From: Microbacterium ureisolvens
GTDB taxonomy: Bacteria > Actinomycetota > Actinomycetes > Actinomycetales > Microbacteriaceae
Direction: 5' to 3'
Assembly: GCF_015278315.1 (NCBI RefSeq)
Contig: NZ_JADIJE010000009.1
Span: forward strand, 124,001 to 188,000
DNA length: 64,000 bases
In this document: positions 1 through 9,777 of the stretch, piece by piece
Position numbering within the stretch: position 1 is the stretch's first letter
Layout of the letters: each line of letters begins with the position of its first letter
Program-made: the position numbers and the translations under genes
The notes under the pieces: generated by a model
The model's database searches: none
The model's input: only the letters and a program-made list of their open reading frames with translations
Told to the model about the DNA's origin: nothing

Positions 1-1
1 C

Positions 2-778
2 TTCGTGCGGCGGCAGCTGCGCGCGGCCTCGCCGATGCTCGACATGCGGCTCTTCGGCCTCGGCACGTTCAGCGGTGCGCTGCTGGTGAACCTCCTCAGC
101 GTGATCGCGCTGGTGGGCTTCCTGTTCTTCGTCGCGCAGCACCTGCAGCTGATCGTCGGCCTGTCCCCGATGGAAGCCGGCCTCGCGCTCGTGCCCGGAC
201 TCGCGATGATGATCGCGGCGGGCCTGGCGGTCGTGCCGATCTCGAAGAAGTGGCCTGCTCGCCTCGTGGTGCCGGTCGCCCTCGTGTTCTCGGTCGCCGG
301 GTACATCACCGTCGCGTTCGCCACCGGACCGGAGAGCATCGGTGTGCTCGTCGTCGCCTTCGTATCGCTCGGCATCGGCATCGGCGCGGCCGAGACCGTG
401 TCGAACGAGCTCGTGCTCGCCAGCGCCCCTCCCGCGAAGGCCGGCGCCGCGAGCGCCGTGTCGGAGACGGCGTACGAGCTGGGCGCGGTGCTGGGCACCA
501 CGGTGCTGGGCGGCATCCTCACCGCGCTCTACCGGACGAATCTCGTGATCCCGGACGGAATTCCGGATGCCTCGGCAGCGGCCGCGTCCGAGACCCTGGC
601 CGGTGCGGTGCACGAGGCCGACGCGATCGGCGGCAGCACCGGTGCGGCGCTCTTCGAGGCGGCCGCCACCGCGTTCGATGCGGGCGTGACCGTCACGGCC
701 CTCATCGGCGCCGGTCTGGTCGTCGTCGCGGGCGTGATCGCCGCCACGATGCTGCGCGGCGGTCGGGCCGAGCCCTGA
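2..778 (+). CDS. MFS drug-efflux transporter, DHA2-type, C-terminal part
   Basis: This is the C-terminal part of a 14-helix major facilitator efflux pump of the EmrB/QacA (DHA2) type, exporting drugs or other solutes by proton antiport at the inner membrane. The visible part opens with the loop containing [16 protein letters not shown], typical of the middle of such proteins. Several hydrophobic helices follow, with the glycine-rich stretch [20 protein letters not shown], and it ends with a final helix and [10 protein letters not shown]. The reading frame is open to the window edge, so the true start lies upstream and no 5' regulation can be judged. The family call is firm; the substrate is unknown. 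Confidence 0.8.
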   Translation, partial: FVRRQLRAASPMLDMRLFGLGTFSGALLVNLLSVIALVGFLFFVAQHLQLIVGLSPMEAGLALVPGLAMMIAAGLAVVPISKKWPARLVVPVALVFSVAGYITVAFATGPESIGVLVVAFVSLGIGIGAAETVSNELVLASAPPAKAGAASAVSETAYELGAVLGTTVLGGILTALYRTNLVIPDGIPDASAAAASETLAGAVHEADAIGGSTGAALFEAAATAFDAGVTVTALIGAGLVVVAGVIAATMLRGGRAEP

Positions 779-884
779 TCGGACGCCCTGCCTCCTGGCG
801 CCTCGGGACCGGCGTAAGCAAGGACGGGCGGTCGCATCCCTCCCACTACCCTGGAAAGGATCCGCCCGAAGCTGTAGGAGCCCC

Positions 885-1952
885 ATGACGTCTGTGCAGG
901 AAACCAAGACCGTGAAGCTGGCCGTCATCCCGGGTGACGGCATCGGTCCGGAAGTCATCGCCGAGGCGGAGAAGGTGCTGGACGCCGCGGCAGCGGGCAG
1001 CGGCATCCGTTTCGACAAGACGCGCTTCTCGCTGGGGGCCGCCCGCTTCCTCGACACCGGCGACACGCTGACCTCCGACGACCTCGAGGCGATCAAGGGG
1101 CACGACGCGATCCTCCTCGGCGCGGTCGGGGGAGTGCCCGGCGACCCGCGGCTGAAGAACGCCAACATCGAGCGAGGCCTGCTGCTGAAGCTGCGGTTCG
1201 AGCTCGACCATTACGTCAACCTCCGCCCGTCGAAGCTCTATCCGGGCGTCCCCGGTCCGCTCGCCGAACCGGGCGACGTCGACTTCGTCGTCGTGCGCGA
1301 GGGCACCGAGGGCCCGTACGTGGGCAACGGCGGATCGATCCGCACCGGCACCCCGCACGAGGTCGCCAACGAGACGTCGGTGAACACCGCCTTCGGCGTC
1401 GAGCGCGTGGTGCGCTACGCGTTCGACCTCGCCGAGCGCCGCCGCAAGAAGCTGACGCTGGTGCACAAGACCAACGTGCTCGTCCACGCAGGCGGCATCT
1501 GGAAGCGGCTGGTCGACGAGGTGGCGCTCGAGCACCCCGACGTGACCGTAGACTATGTCCACGTCGACGCGGCCACCATCTATCTGGTCACGAACCCGGG
1601 CCGATTCGACGTCATCGTCACCGACAACCTCTTCGGCGACATCCTGACCGACCTGGCCGGCGCCGTCACCGGTGGCATCGGCCTCGCCGCCTCGGGCAAC
1701 ATCAACCCGGACGGCGCGTTCCCCTCGATGTTCGAGCCCGTGCACGGATCGGCGCCCGACATCGCAGGACAGCAGAAGGCCGATCCCACGGCCGCCATCC
1801 TCTCCGTCTCACTGCTGCTCGACCACCTCGGGCTCCACGACGAGGCACAGCGCGTCACGACCGCCGTCGAGGAGGATCTCGCCGCGCGCGGCTCTGCTGC
1901 CCGTACCACCGCGCAGATCGGCGACGCCATCGCCGGCCGGCTCCCGGCGTAA
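885..1952 (+). CDS. leuB: 3-isopropylmalate dehydrogenase
   Basis: LeuB oxidises and decarboxylates 3-isopropylmalate to 2-oxoisocaproate with NAD+, the third leucine-specific step, in the cytoplasm. At 355 residues it has normal family length. It begins with the isocitrate/isopropylmalate dehydrogenase signature [11 protein letters not shown] and carries the substrate-binding Arg/Tyr/Lys region ([13 protein letters not shown], then LVHKTNVL). The metal/NAD motif [19 protein letters not shown] and [12 protein letters not shown] follow. ATG at 885 is preceded by the Shine-Dalgarno AGGAG at 876-880. ilvE follows after an 81-base gap on the same strand, so the two are probably cotranscribed; leuCD lie separately near 25.7 kb. 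Confidence 0.97.
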   Translation: MTSVQETKTVKLAVIPGDGIGPEVIAEAEKVLDAAAAGSGIRFDKTRFSLGAARFLDTGDTLTSDDLEAIKGHDAILLGAVGGVPGDPRLKNANIERGLLLKLRFELDHYVNLRPSKLYPGVPGPLAEPGDVDFVVVREGTEGPYVGNGGSIRTGTPHEVANETSVNTAFGVERVVRYAFDLAERRRKKLTLVHKTNVLVHAGGIWKRLVDEVALEHPDVTVDYVHVDAATIYLVTNPGRFDVIVTDNLFGDILTDLAGAVTGGIGLAASGNINPDGAFPSMFEPVHGSAPDIAGQQKADPTAAILSVSLLLDHLGLHDEAQRVTTAVEEDLAARGSAARTTAQIGDAIAGRLPA

Positions 1953-2033
1953 CCTGGAACCGGCAAGCGCCTCTCCACCCAGCGGGATCCACCCCGCACG
2001 AAAGCCCAAAGCAGGAGAAAGCACGGTCCCGTC

Positions 2034-3140
2034 ATGACCCTCATCGACTCAGATCCCGACACCGGACTCGCGCCGCTCGAGTTCACCGTCAACCGCAACC
2101 TCCAGGCGAAGAGCGCCGAGGAGCGGGACCAGATCCTCGCGAACCCCGGCTTCGGCACCCGCTTCACCGACCACATGGTCGACATCTGCTGGTCGGTCGG
2201 CGGCGGCTGGCACCGTCCCCGCGTGCAGCCGTACGGCCCGCTGTCGCTCGATCCCGCCGCGGCCGTGCTCCACTACGGCCAGGAGATCTTCGAGGGCATC
2301 AAGGCCTACCGCCACGCCGACGGGTCGATCCACACCTTCCGCCCCGATCAGAACGGCCGGCGTCTGCAGCGCTCCGCGCGGCGCCTCGCCCTTCCCGAGC
2401 TGCCGGTGAGCTACTTCATCCAGTCGCTGCGTGAGCTCATCGCGATCGACGGAGCATGGGTTCCCTCCGGCGAGGACCAGAGCCTGTACCTGCGTCCGTT
2501 CATGTTCGCCAAGGAGGCGTTCCTCGGCGTGCGCCCCGCGAACAAGGTCGGGTACTACGTGATCGCCTCACCCGCCGGCGCCTACTTCAAGGGCGGCGTG
2601 CAGCCGGTGTCGATCTGGCTCAGCGAGGACTACGCGCGCGCCGGCAAGGGCGGCACGGGGGCCGCGAAGACCGGCGGCAATTACGCCGCGAGCCTGCTGC
2701 CGCAGTCCGAGGCGTACGAGAACGAGTGCGACCAGGTCGTGTTCCTCGACCAGGACCGCAACGTGGAGGAGCTCGGCGGCATGAACGTCGTGTTCGTCTA
2801 CAAGGACGGCACGCTGGTCACGCCGCAGTCCGACTCGATCCTCGAGGGCATCACGCGCGACTCGATCCTGCAGCTCGCGCAGGACCGCGGCCACAAGATC
2901 GAGGGCCGTGCGGTGTCGTTCGACGAGTGGCGCCAGGGCGTGGCCTCCGGCGACATCGTCGAGGTGTTCGCGTGCGGCACCGCCGCGGTGGTGACCCCCA
3001 TCGGGGTGCTCAAGGGCAAGGACTTCCTCGACGAGCAGCCGACCGGCGAGCTGGCACTGTCGCTGCGCGAAGAGCTCACCGACATCCAGTACGGGCGCCG
3101 CGAGGACAAGCACGGCTGGCTCGTGCGTCTCGACGGCTGA
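2034..3140 (+). CDS. ilvE: Branched-chain amino acid aminotransferase
   Basis: IlvE is a PLP enzyme that transfers the amino group between glutamate and the 2-oxo acids of leucine, isoleucine and valine. The 368-residue protein has the fold-type IV features of the actinobacterial form: LHYGQEIFEGIKAYR near residue 80, the Lys-containing segment AAKTGGNYAASLLPQ, and the C-terminal cofactor-binding stretch EVFACGTAAVVTPIG. It follows leuB, which makes the leucine keto acid this enzyme uses. A GC-rich hairpin just after the stop probably ends the leuB-ilvE transcript. The start at 2034 lies about 15 bases after GGAG. Confidence 0.97.
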   Translation: MTLIDSDPDTGLAPLEFTVNRNLQAKSAEERDQILANPGFGTRFTDHMVDICWSVGGGWHRPRVQPYGPLSLDPAAAVLHYGQEIFEGIKAYRHADGSIHTFRPDQNGRRLQRSARRLALPELPVSYFIQSLRELIAIDGAWVPSGEDQSLYLRPFMFAKEAFLGVRPANKVGYYVIASPAGAYFKGGVQPVSIWLSEDYARAGKGGTGAAKTGGNYAASLLPQSEAYENECDQVVFLDQDRNVEELGGMNVVFVYKDGTLVTPQSDSILEGITRDSILQLAQDRGHKIEGRAVSFDEWRQGVASGDIVEVFACGTAAVVTPIGVLKGKDFLDEQPTGELALSLREELTDIQYGRREDKHGWLVRLDG

Positions 3141-3154
3141 CGTCGATCCCGGAT

Positions 3155-3190
3155 GCCCCGGCCCGTCGCCCGTGCGACGGCCGGGGCTTT
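3155..3190 (+). terminator. Rho-independent-type terminator after ilvE
   Basis: A strong hairpin with GCCCCGGCC on the left and GGCCGGGGC on the right, extended inward by GTCGC/GCGAC with one bulged C, is followed by TTT. It lies 15 bases after the ilvE stop and just before the promoter of the next gene. Confidence 0.75.
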
Positions 3191-3209
3191 CGGCGTCCGG
3201 GGTGGTGGC

Positions 3210-3215
3210 TAGGCT
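3210..3215 (+). promoter_or_regulatory. -10 element of a leaderless promoter (FAH-family gene)
   Basis: TAGGCT ends exactly 6 bases before the GTG start at 3222 and no Shine-Dalgarno is present. With transcription starting about 6-7 bases after the -10 box, the mRNA would begin at the start codon. Confidence 0.65.
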
Positions 3216-3221
3216 GAGCGG

Positions 3222-3989
3222 GTGAGGATCGCGCGCTTCAGCCACAACGACGCCATCAGATTCGGAATCGTCGACGAGGGGGAGCTGGTCGTCCTCGCGG
3301 GCGACCCGATGTTCGCCGGGTACGACACGACCGGCGAGCGGGTGCCCCTCTCGGATGTCGCGCTGCTCGCGCCGGTGATCCCGCGCTCGAAGATCGTGGC
3401 AGTGGGGCGCAATTACCGCGACCACGCGGCCGAGCTCGGCAACGACGTGCCGACTGCGCCGATGCTGTTCTTCAAACCGAATACCTCGGTGATCGGCCCG
3501 GGCGACGCGGTCGTGCTGCCGAAGGGGTCGGAGTTCATCAGCTTCGAGGGCGAGCTGGCGGCGGTCATCGGCCGGATCGCCAAGAACGTCCCCGCCGAGA
3601 ACGCGCTCGACTACGTCTTCGGCTACACGATCGCGAACGACCTCACGGCGCGCGACTGGCAGAAGTCCGACGGCCAGTGGGCGCGTGCCAAGGGCTTCGA
3701 CACGTCGTGCCCCCTCGGCCCCGCGATCGAGACCGACTTCGACGTGAACGGTCCGGCGCTCATCACCACCAGGCTCAACGGCGAGGTGCGTCAGCAGGGT
3801 CCGATCAGCGACATGATCTTCTCCCTCGCGGACGTCATCGCCTTCGCGTCGGCGGCCTTCACGCTGCTCCCGGGCGACGTGATCCTGACGGGGACCCCCG
3901 CCGGCGTGGGGCAGATCAGCGCGGGCGACACGGTCGAGGTCGAGATCACCGGGCTCGGGACGCTTCGCAACCCGGCCCGAGATGCCTGA
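3222..3989 (+). CDS. Fumarylacetoacetate hydrolase family protein
   Basis: This family hydrolyses or isomerises beta-diketo and related acids, often at the end of aromatic degradation or as an oxaloacetate decarboxylase/acylpyruvase. The 255-residue protein has the compact single-domain form. [16 protein letters not shown] lies near residue 60, the metal-binding acidic motif [13 protein letters not shown] lies near 105, and the C-terminal [17 protein letters not shown] is diagnostic. The GTG start is chosen because a -10 box lies 6 bases upstream and the protein begins correctly for the family ([19 protein letters not shown]). It overlaps the downstream MFS gene by 8 bases, implying translational coupling. 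The substrate cannot be told from sequence. Confidence 0.9.
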   Translation: MRIARFSHNDAIRFGIVDEGELVVLAGDPMFAGYDTTGERVPLSDVALLAPVIPRSKIVAVGRNYRDHAAELGNDVPTAPMLFFKPNTSVIGPGDAVVLPKGSEFISFEGELAAVIGRIAKNVPAENALDYVFGYTIANDLTARDWQKSDGQWARAKGFDTSCPLGPAIETDFDVNGPALITTRLNGEVRQQGPISDMIFSLADVIAFASAAFTLLPGDVILTGTPAGVGQISAGDTVEVEITGLGTLRNPARDA

Positions 3990-5283
3990 CACCGGATCCG
4001 CGGCAGCCGACGTCGCGCCGTCCGCGGCGGAGGTCGCGGGCGTTCAGCGGCGCACCGTGTGGGTGCTCTCGCTCGGGCAGGTGCTGGGCGGACTCGCGTT
4101 CGGGGCGACCCTGTCACTGGGCGCGGTGCTCGCCGCCGAGCTCTCGGGCGATGAGTCGTTCTCGGGACTCGCGGCGGCGGCCGTCACCTTGGGCACCGCC
4201 CTGACGGCCGTGCCGCTCGCCGCCATCGCCCGCCGTCGCGGCCGGCGACTCTCGCTCACGACCGGTATGGCGGTGGCCCTCATCGGCGTGGGGCTGGTCA
4301 TCCTCGCGGTCGGACTCGGAGCCTTCCCGCTGCTCCTGGTCGGCTTCCTGATCATCGGCTCCGGCCAGGCCGCCAACCTGCAGTCGCGGTTCGCGGCCAC
4401 GGATCTGGCGACGGATGCCTCGCGCGGCCGCGATCTGTCCATCGTGGTCTGGGCGACCACGGTGGGGGCCGTCCTCGGCCCCAACCTCACCGGTCCCGGA
4501 GAGGTCCTCGGCGGAGCGATCGGGATGCCGCCTTTGACCGGCGCCTATCTCTTCACCCTCGTTGCGCAGGGGCTCGCCATCGTGGTGTACCTCGTCGCGA
4601 TGCGCCCGGATCCGCTGCTGCTCGCGCAGCGCGTGGTCGCGACTGCGCCGGCCGGCAGCAGGCCGATAGCCCGCGCCGACCGCCCCGTCGCGGCGCGCTA
4701 CGCGATCTTCGCTGTGGCCGCCGCGCACGGCACCATGGTCTCGGTGATGGCGATGACGCCGGTGCACCTGGCGCATCTCACCCACGGCGCGACCGAGGCG
4801 GCGACGCTGTCGGTCATCGGCCTGACCATCAGCCTGCATATCGCCGGCATGTACGTGCTCTCCCCGGTGTTCGGCATCCTCGCCGACCGCCTCGGGCGCG
4901 TCCCCACGATCCTGATCGGCCAGGCGCTGCTGGCCGCCGCCCTGCTGACGGCCTCCTTCGGCCAGGCGTCCACGACGGCCGTGACCGTCGCGCTGGTGCT
5001 GCTCGGACTCGGGTGGAGCGCCACGACGGTCGCGGGCTCCACGCTTCTCACCGAGTCCTCCTCCGAGGCACTCCGCACGCGCCGGCAGGGCATCAGCGAC
5101 TTCACGATGAGCATCGTGGGCGGCATCGGCGCGATCATCGCCGGAGGGGTGCTCGGCTGGCTCGGCTACGGGGGGCTCGCCCTCGTCGTCATGGTGCTCG
5201 TGGCGGCTTCGGTGCTCCTCGCACCGCTGGGCTGGCGCGCGTCAGTCGCCCCGGCCGCGGACGCTGGAGCGGCCGACGCCTGA
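3982..5283 (+). CDS. MFS transporter
   Basis: A 433-residue 12-helix major facilitator protein of the inner membrane. About 20 cytoplasmic residues precede the first helix ([21 protein letters not shown]). The loop after helix 2 has the family basic pattern in [12 protein letters not shown], and the second half repeats it in [14 protein letters not shown]. The start ATG overlaps the stop of the FAH-family gene (ATGCCTGA), so the two are cotranscribed and may handle related small acids, which is inference from position only. The gene is convergent with the minus-strand deaminase gene with only 17 bases between stops and no obvious terminator. Confidence 0.88.
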   Translation: MPDTGSAAADVAPSAAEVAGVQRRTVWVLSLGQVLGGLAFGATLSLGAVLAAELSGDESFSGLAAAAVTLGTALTAVPLAAIARRRGRRLSLTTGMAVALIGVGLVILAVGLGAFPLLLVGFLIIGSGQAANLQSRFAATDLATDASRGRDLSIVVWATTVGAVLGPNLTGPGEVLGGAIGMPPLTGAYLFTLVAQGLAIVVYLVAMRPDPLLLAQRVVATAPAGSRPIARADRPVAARYAIFAVAAAHGTMVSVMAMTPVHLAHLTHGATEAATLSVIGLTISLHIAGMYVLSPVFGILADRLGRVPTILIGQALLAAALLTASFGQASTTAVTVALVLLGLGWSATTVAGSTLLTESSSEALRTRRQGISDFTMSIVGGIGAIIAGGVLGWLGYGGLALVVMVLVAASVLLAPLGWRASVAPAADAGAADA

Positions 5284-5300
5284 GCAGGTTCCCCCGGCCG

Positions 5301-6563
5301 TCAGAACCGGGTCTCGACGAGGTCGGTCACTTCGGCCGAAGCGGGGTCGAACGTCGTGTCGTCGAGCGAATCCACCACGGGGACCAGCCGCCACTTGTCG
5401 AACATCGTGCAGGGGTGCGAGAGTCCGAACACGATCAGGTCGCCGGTGCCGAGAGCAGACGACGCGGGAACGCGGACGAACCCGTGCTGATCGCTGAGCT
5501 TGGTCATCTCGGCGTCGGGCAGCGGAAGGCGCGCGCCTGCGCCGTCGATCGCGTACAGCGGCACCGGCAGCCCCTCGTCGTAGGAGAAGTCCCGCTTGCC
5601 CGCGTCGACGATCGCCGTCTCGGCGTCCAGCCGCGACACCACGCGAGCCAGGCCCCGGGCGGCCGGGCGCAGCCCCGACCCCTCGAACGGCGAGTTGCGC
5701 CGGTAGTAGCCGTGATCGTGGACGACGTACGCCCCGGACCTCAGCACGAACCTGGCGCGGTCGCCGGCGACGGATGCCGCGGCGAAAGCCGCTCCGACGA
5801 CGTCGGGGTATGCGCTGCCGCCGGCCGACACGAGGACGTCGCCCTCGTCGTACAGCGGCGCGAGGGCGTCGTGCACGGCGAGAAGCTCGTCGACGTACGC
5901 GCGCGCCGAAGCCAGCGCGTCGTCACCGCGGCCGTGCGCCACCGAGCCCTCATACCCCGTGACGCCGGCGAGTCGCACCGCCGGCGATGCCGCCGCCCGT
6001 TCGGCCACCGCGACCGCAGCGTCGAACGAACGCGCGCCGGTGCGCCCGCCGGGCCGGCCGACATCGACGAGCACCTCCAGCGGCGCGTCGACGGCATCCG
6101 GGAGGGCCTGCTCGATGAGGTCGATGCCACGCTGGTCGTCCACCCAGCTCCACACGCGGGTGCCGGCGGCGACGAGCCCGGCCGTCCAGCGGATGGCCTC
6201 CGGCTGCACGAGCTGGTTGGCCAGCATGATCGCCGGGATGCCGGCATCGGCCGCCACGCGCAGCTGCGAGGGGTTGGCGACGGTGATGCCGGTCGCGCCC
6301 ACGTCGAGCTGACGCCGCCACAGCTGCGGGGCCATCGTCGTCTTGCCGTGGGGCATGAGCTCGAGCCCGCGCTCGGCGACCCACCCCGCGAGGAAGGCGA
6401 TGTTGTCCGCGAGCGCGCCGTCATCGAGCACGACGAGGGGCGTCCACAGCTCCGAGAGCAGAGGGCGCGCCGCCAAGAACTCGGCGACCGTCTGCCCGGC
6501 CGCGCCCGCGGGGAGACCCTTGTCGCCCGCGTCCAGGACGCGCGCGGCGGCGTCGCCGGCCAT
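5301..6563 (-). CDS. D-serine deaminase/D-threonine aldolase-like PLP enzyme
   Basis: A fold-type III (alanine-racemase-like) PLP enzyme of 420 residues, acting on D-amino acids such as D-serine or D-threonine. Lys74 in MPHGKTTMAP is the expected Schiff-base lysine. The C-terminal GLSHPCTMFDKW carries the His-X-Cys pair that binds zinc in eukaryotic-type D-serine dehydratases. The ATG at 6563 shares its A with the TGA of the upstream RidA gene (TGATG), showing tight coupling, so longer in-frame extensions are rejected. It is the last gene of the D-amino-acid set. RidA next door fits, because such enzymes release reactive enamine/imine intermediates. Exact substrate uncertain. Confidence 0.85.
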   Translation of the reverse strand: MAGDAAARVLDAGDKGLPAGAAGQTVAEFLAARPLLSELWTPLVVLDDGALADNIAFLAGWVAERGLELMPHGKTTMAPQLWRRQLDVGATGITVANPSQLRVAADAGIPAIMLANQLVQPEAIRWTAGLVAAGTRVWSWVDDQRGIDLIEQALPDAVDAPLEVLVDVGRPGGRTGARSFDAAVAVAERAAASPAVRLAGVTGYEGSVAHGRGDDALASARAYVDELLAVHDALAPLYDEGDVLVSAGGSAYPDVVGAAFAAASVAGDRARFVLRSGAYVVHDHGYYRRNSPFEGSGLRPAARGLARVVSRLDAETAIVDAGKRDFSYDEGLPVPLYAIDGAGARLPLPDAEMTKLSDQHGFVRVPASSALGTGDLIVFGLSHPCTMFDKWRLVPVVDSLDDTTFDPASAEVTDLVETRF

Positions 6564-6949
6564 CACTCGCCCGGCAGCACCGCGACGACGTCGATCTCGA
6601 CGAGGATGTCGAACAGGTCGGAGCCCACGGTGGTGCGCACCGGGTAGGGCTCGGTGAAGAACTCGCCGTAGGCGCGGTTGTACTCGGCGAAGTCGCGCTT
6701 GAGGTGCTGCAGGTGAGCGGTCACCTTGACGACGTCGTCGAACGACGCGCCCTTCGCGGCCAGCACGCTTCCGACGTTGCGCAGCACCTGCTGCGTCTGC
6801 TCGTAGACGCCGCCGGCGACGACCTCGCCGGTGGCCGGATCCTGCGGCCCGAAGCCGGCGGTGAAGAGCAGGCCGGCGGCGGCGACACCGTGGCTGTAGG
6901 GGCCCGCGGGCTTCGGGGCGTTCTCGATGAGGACGGCGTGCTTGGTCAT
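6563..6949 (-). CDS. RidA/YjgF family enamine/imine deaminase
   Basis: RidA proteins hydrolyse reactive enamine/imine intermediates released by PLP enzymes. The 128-residue size is typical. The N-terminal NAPKPAGPYSHGVAAAGLLF and the C-terminal VRTTVGSDLFDILVEIDVVAVLP match the family. The start ATG overlaps the stop of the deacylase gene (ATGA), and AAAGGA lies 7-12 bases upstream. It sits between a D-aminoacylase and a D-amino-acid deaminase, so its likely job is to clear 2-aminoacrylate or a related product of its neighbour. That role is inferred from family knowledge and context. Confidence 0.93.
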   Translation of the reverse strand: MTKHAVLIENAPKPAGPYSHGVAAAGLLFTAGFGPQDPATGEVVAGGVYEQTQQVLRNVGSVLAAKGASFDDVVKVTAHLQHLKRDFAEYNRAYGEFFTEPYPVRTTVGSDLFDILVEIDVVAVLPGE

Positions 6950-8565
6950 GGATTTCCTTTCGAGGGGGAGGGGGAGGGGGAGGGGGAGCGGCGCAGTCCG
7001 CGCCCGGAGCGGATTCCGGTGAGCGACCCGCCGCGGAGCACATGCCCGCCGCCGACGAACAGGTCATCGACGCCGCTCGCCGGGCGGCGCGGGAAGTCGT
7101 AGGTCGCGGCATCCGTCACCGCCGCGGGATCGACGATCGCGAGATCTGCCGCGGCGCCGGCGCGCACGGTGCCGCGATCGGCGAGGCCGAACCGCTCGGC
7201 CGTTCTCGACGACAGGTGAACGGCGGCCTCCTCCCACGAGAAGGACCGGCCGACATAGGTGCCGAGGAAGCGGGCGAACGCGCCCCACGCGCGCGGATGC
7301 GGCACGGCTCCGACGAAGATGCCGTCGGATCCGCCGGTGTGCGCCGGATGGGCGAACAGGCGCGCGAGATTCTCGACGGGGCGTTCGTCGCGGACGGCCA
7401 TGACGGCGTTCACCTCGAGGCGGCCCGCGACCAGCAGGTCGAGCGTCGCATCCTCGACGGAGGTGCCTCGGCGCACGGCGACCTCGGCGAGGGTGAGTCC
7501 GGGCGCCCACGCCCATTCCGCGGCCGGCGTGTGACCGACCCGGATCATCGACGGCCACTGGGGCCCGAGGCTCGGCTTGTCCGCCAGGGCCGGGAACCAG
7601 TCCGCGCGCAGCCGGGCGCGCTCGGCGGGATCGGAGAGTCGCGTGATCGCCGTGTCGACATCGAGCGCGCTGTACTCGGGCGGCAGCACCGCCATCGACA
7701 CCAGCGTGCAGCCGCGCGTATACGGGTACATGTCGAAGGTGAGGTCGGCGCCGGAGGCAGCGGCCTCCCCGAGCAGGCGCTCCGCGTCGGCCGCATCGAC
7801 GTGCAGATGCGAGATATGCCCGCGGACGCCCTCGTGCGCAGCGCCGGGAGCGCAGATCTCGACGACTTCGCGAAGGCCTGCAGCCGTGTTCTTCTCGTAG
7901 CCGCCGCGCATGTGCGTGACGTAGAGGGCCCCGGCCGCGGCGACGGGAACGCAGAGCTGCGCGAGCTCCTCGGTGTCGGCGAAGATCCCCGGAACGTAGT
8001 CGAGGCCCGTCGACAGCCCGAGCGCACCGGCGTCGAGCCCCTCGGCCACGAGCTGCTGCATGCGCGCGAGCTGTGCGGCATCCGCTCGTCCCGCGGTCAT
8101 CCCCATCACCTCGTGGCGCACGGTGCCGGCGGGCACGAGATAGCCGACGTTGAGGGAGGTGGTGCCGTCGTAGCTGCGCAGCAGCTCTGCGACACCGCCG
8201 CCGCTGTAGGTGGGATGCGCGCCGTTGATCGCGGCGAAGTAGCGGCTCGCCCATGAGCCGTCGCCCGGCGCGTACGATACGCCGTCCTGACCGCCGATCA
8301 CCGCGGTGATGCCCTGTCGCAGCAGCGCGTGCTGCACGTCCGCATCGAACACGGCGCCGTCGGCATGCGCGTGGGCGTCGATGAACCCGGGCATCACCAG
8401 GCGTCCGGTGCAATCGACGACGGCATCGCCGTCCTGGGCATCCACGTCGCCGACCCGGCCGATCCGGTCGCCGACGATCGCGACGTCCGCCACCCGACCG
8501 CTGGCGCCCGTGCCATCGATCACCGTGCCGCCTCGCAGCACGGTGCGGTCGGAGTGGGGGGTCAT
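6946..8565 (-). CDS. N-acyl-D-amino-acid deacylase (D-aminoacylase)
   Basis: A 539-residue amidohydrolase that removes the acyl group from N-acyl-D-amino acids (or an equivalent cyclic/dipeptide substrate), supplying free D-amino acids to the deaminase two genes downstream. The metal-binding HxH is seen at His65/His67 in FIDAHAHADG. THMRGG further on carries another metal-site His, and the last third has the family HPAHTGGSDGIFVG. GGAGG lies 6 bases before the ATG, and a TAGACT box lies about 40 bases upstream. An odd C-terminal Ser-Pro repeat is encoded by a GGGGGA hexanucleotide run. The stop overlaps ridA (ATGA). Confidence 0.9.
   Translation of the reverse strand: MTPHSDRTVLRGGTVIDGTGASGRVADVAIVGDRIGRVGDVDAQDGDAVVDCTGRLVMPGFIDAHAHADGAVFDADVQHALLRQGITAVIGGQDGVSYAPGDGSWASRYFAAINGAHPTYSGGGVAELLRSYDGTTSLNVGYLVPAGTVRHEVMGMTAGRADAAQLARMQQLVAEGLDAGALGLSTGLDYVPGIFADTEELAQLCVPVAAAGALYVTHMRGGYEKNTAAGLREVVEICAPGAAHEGVRGHISHLHVDAADAERLLGEAAASGADLTFDMYPYTRGCTLVSMAVLPPEYSALDVDTAITRLSDPAERARLRADWFPALADKPSLGPQWPSMIRVGHTPAAEWAWAPGLTLAEVAVRRGTSVEDATLDLLVAGRLEVNAVMAVRDERPVENLARLFAHPAHTGGSDGIFVGAVPHPRAWGAFARFLGTYVGRSFSWEEAAVHLSSRTAERFGLADRGTVRAGAAADLAIVDPAAVTDAATYDFPRRPASGVDDLFVGGGHVLRGGSLTGIRSGRGLRRSPSPSPSPSKGNP
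6963..6988. repeat. AGGGGG hexanucleotide microsatellite in the deacylase 3' end
   Basis: Four perfect AGGGGG units, read on the minus strand as alternating Ser and Pro codons, form the last part of the D-aminoacylase and end about 14 bases before the ridA start codon. Slippage by one unit would keep the frame and only lengthen or shorten the Ser-Pro tail. Confidence 0.9.
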
Positions 8566-8640
8566 GCGGCCTCCGTCGATGCGCGGCCCGGTGACCCGCG
8601 TTCGAAGTCTACGCAGTCGGCCCGGACGCGGCGGCGCGGG

Positions 8641-9708
8641 TCAGTGACCTAGCGCCGCCAACGCCAGGTCGACGTCGTCCTCGTCGTTGAAGATGTGGAA
8701 TGCGACGCGCGCGCGCCCCGACCGCCCGGATGCCGTGATGCCGGCAGCCGTCAGTCGCGCGAGCTCGCAGCCCTCCGGGTCGTCCCACGTGACGATCGCC
8801 GACGCGCGCTCGGGCTCGGCGAGGCCGAGCCCGAGGCGGAACGCGGAAGCCAGCCCGGTCGCGTGGGCGTGGAGCTCCGACGGCTCGAGGCCGGCGAAGA
8901 GCTCGAGCGCCGGCGCCGCGCCGACGAACGCCTGCCACGCGGGTGAGACGTCGAACCGGCGTGCATCGGGCGCGAGCCGGACTTCGCCGCCGTAGCACGA
9001 CGTCCACGGGTCGTCGCCGGCGTACCATCCGGCGTGGATGGGCGGCATCTGCGCCTCCAGACGCTCCGAGACGGTGAGGAACGACACCCCGCGGGGAGCG
9101 CAGAGCCACTTGTACGCGTGGCACACGACCGCGTCGAAGACGGATGCCTCGACCGGCAGCCAGCCGACCGCCTGGGTCGCGTCGCACAGAGTGAGCGTGT
9201 CGCAGGCGGCCGCGGCGGCGACGACCGCTGCGGCATCGGCGACCTCGCCGGTCGCCGACTGCACCAGTGAGAACGCCACGAGCGCGGTCCCCGGGCGCAC
9301 GCTCTCGGCCAGGTCGCGAAGAGGAGCGGTGCGGACACGGATGCCGCGCCCGGCGTGCACGAACGGCAGCACCACGGAGGAGAACTCGCCCTCCGGGACC
9401 AGGACGTCTGCGCCGTCCGGCAGCGCGGAGGCCACCGTCGCCGCCGCCACCGACGTCTGGGAGCCGATCGCGACGCGCTCGGCGCCGATGCCGACGAGGG
9501 AGCCGAACAGCCCGCGCGAGCGTTCGACGGCAGCGCCGTACGCGGCGAGGTCCGGTCTTCCTGATGCGGAGGCGTCGAGGTCGGCCAGCACGGCATCGCG
9601 CGTGGCGCGAGGGGGAAGGCCCACGGTGCACGCGGCCAGGTAGTCGCGGCCGCCGGCGAACTCGCGCCGGGCGGCGTCGATGGAGGGCGAGTGAGCGAGG
9701 GCGGGCAC
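8641..9708 (-). CDS. PLP aminotransferase class V family protein
   Basis: A 355-residue fold-type I PLP enzyme related to cysteine desulfurases, isopenicillin N epimerase-like proteins and kynureninases. Lys200 in CHAYKWLCAPRG is the expected PLP lysine. The Asp of LCDATQAVGWLPV pairs with the pyridine nitrogen, and the N-terminal DYLAACTVGLPP fits the family. The start is taken as GTG at 9708, because the frame upstream is only the antisense of the LysR gene. The deacylase gene starts 75 bases downstream on the same strand, so this may head the D-amino-acid cluster. LysR is divergent, and probably controls it. Reaction unknown: desulfurase, epimerase or lyase all possible. Confidence 0.82.
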   Translation of the reverse strand: MPALAHSPSIDAARREFAGGRDYLAACTVGLPPRATRDAVLADLDASASGRPDLAAYGAAVERSRGLFGSLVGIGAERVAIGSQTSVAAATVASALPDGADVLVPEGEFSSVVLPFVHAGRGIRVRTAPLRDLAESVRPGTALVAFSLVQSATGEVADAAAVVAAAAACDTLTLCDATQAVGWLPVEASVFDAVVCHAYKWLCAPRGVSFLTVSERLEAQMPPIHAGWYAGDDPWTSCYGGEVRLAPDARRFDVSPAWQAFVGAAPALELFAGLEPSELHAHATGLASAFRLGLGLAEPERASAIVTWDDPEGCELARLTAAGITASGRSGRARVAFHIFNDEDDVDLALAALGH

Positions 9709-9751
9709 GAGACAAGGATCCCGCCGGAAACAGTTCACGTCTACGGCAGGT

Positions 9752-9769
9752 GTTCCATGAGTTCCATCA
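9752..9769. promoter_or_regulatory. Tandem 9-bp direct repeat in the LysR/aminotransferase intergenic region
   Basis: GTTCCATGA and GTTCCATCA lie back to back, 9 bases before the -10 box of the LysR gene and between the two divergent start codons. The position fits an operator for the LysR protein or another regulator; direct evidence is lacking. Confidence 0.4.
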
Positions 9770-9777
9770 CGCGCAGT

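Noticed and set aside
2..778. A complete gene starting at base 5
   Set aside because: The GTG at 5 lies in the middle of a conserved DHA2 loop and the frame is open to the window edge, so the true start is upstream.
5301..7112. A 603-codon version of the D-amino-acid deaminase gene
   Set aside because: The extra 183 codons are the out-of-frame reading of ridA. The TGATG overlap at 6563 gives the natural start.
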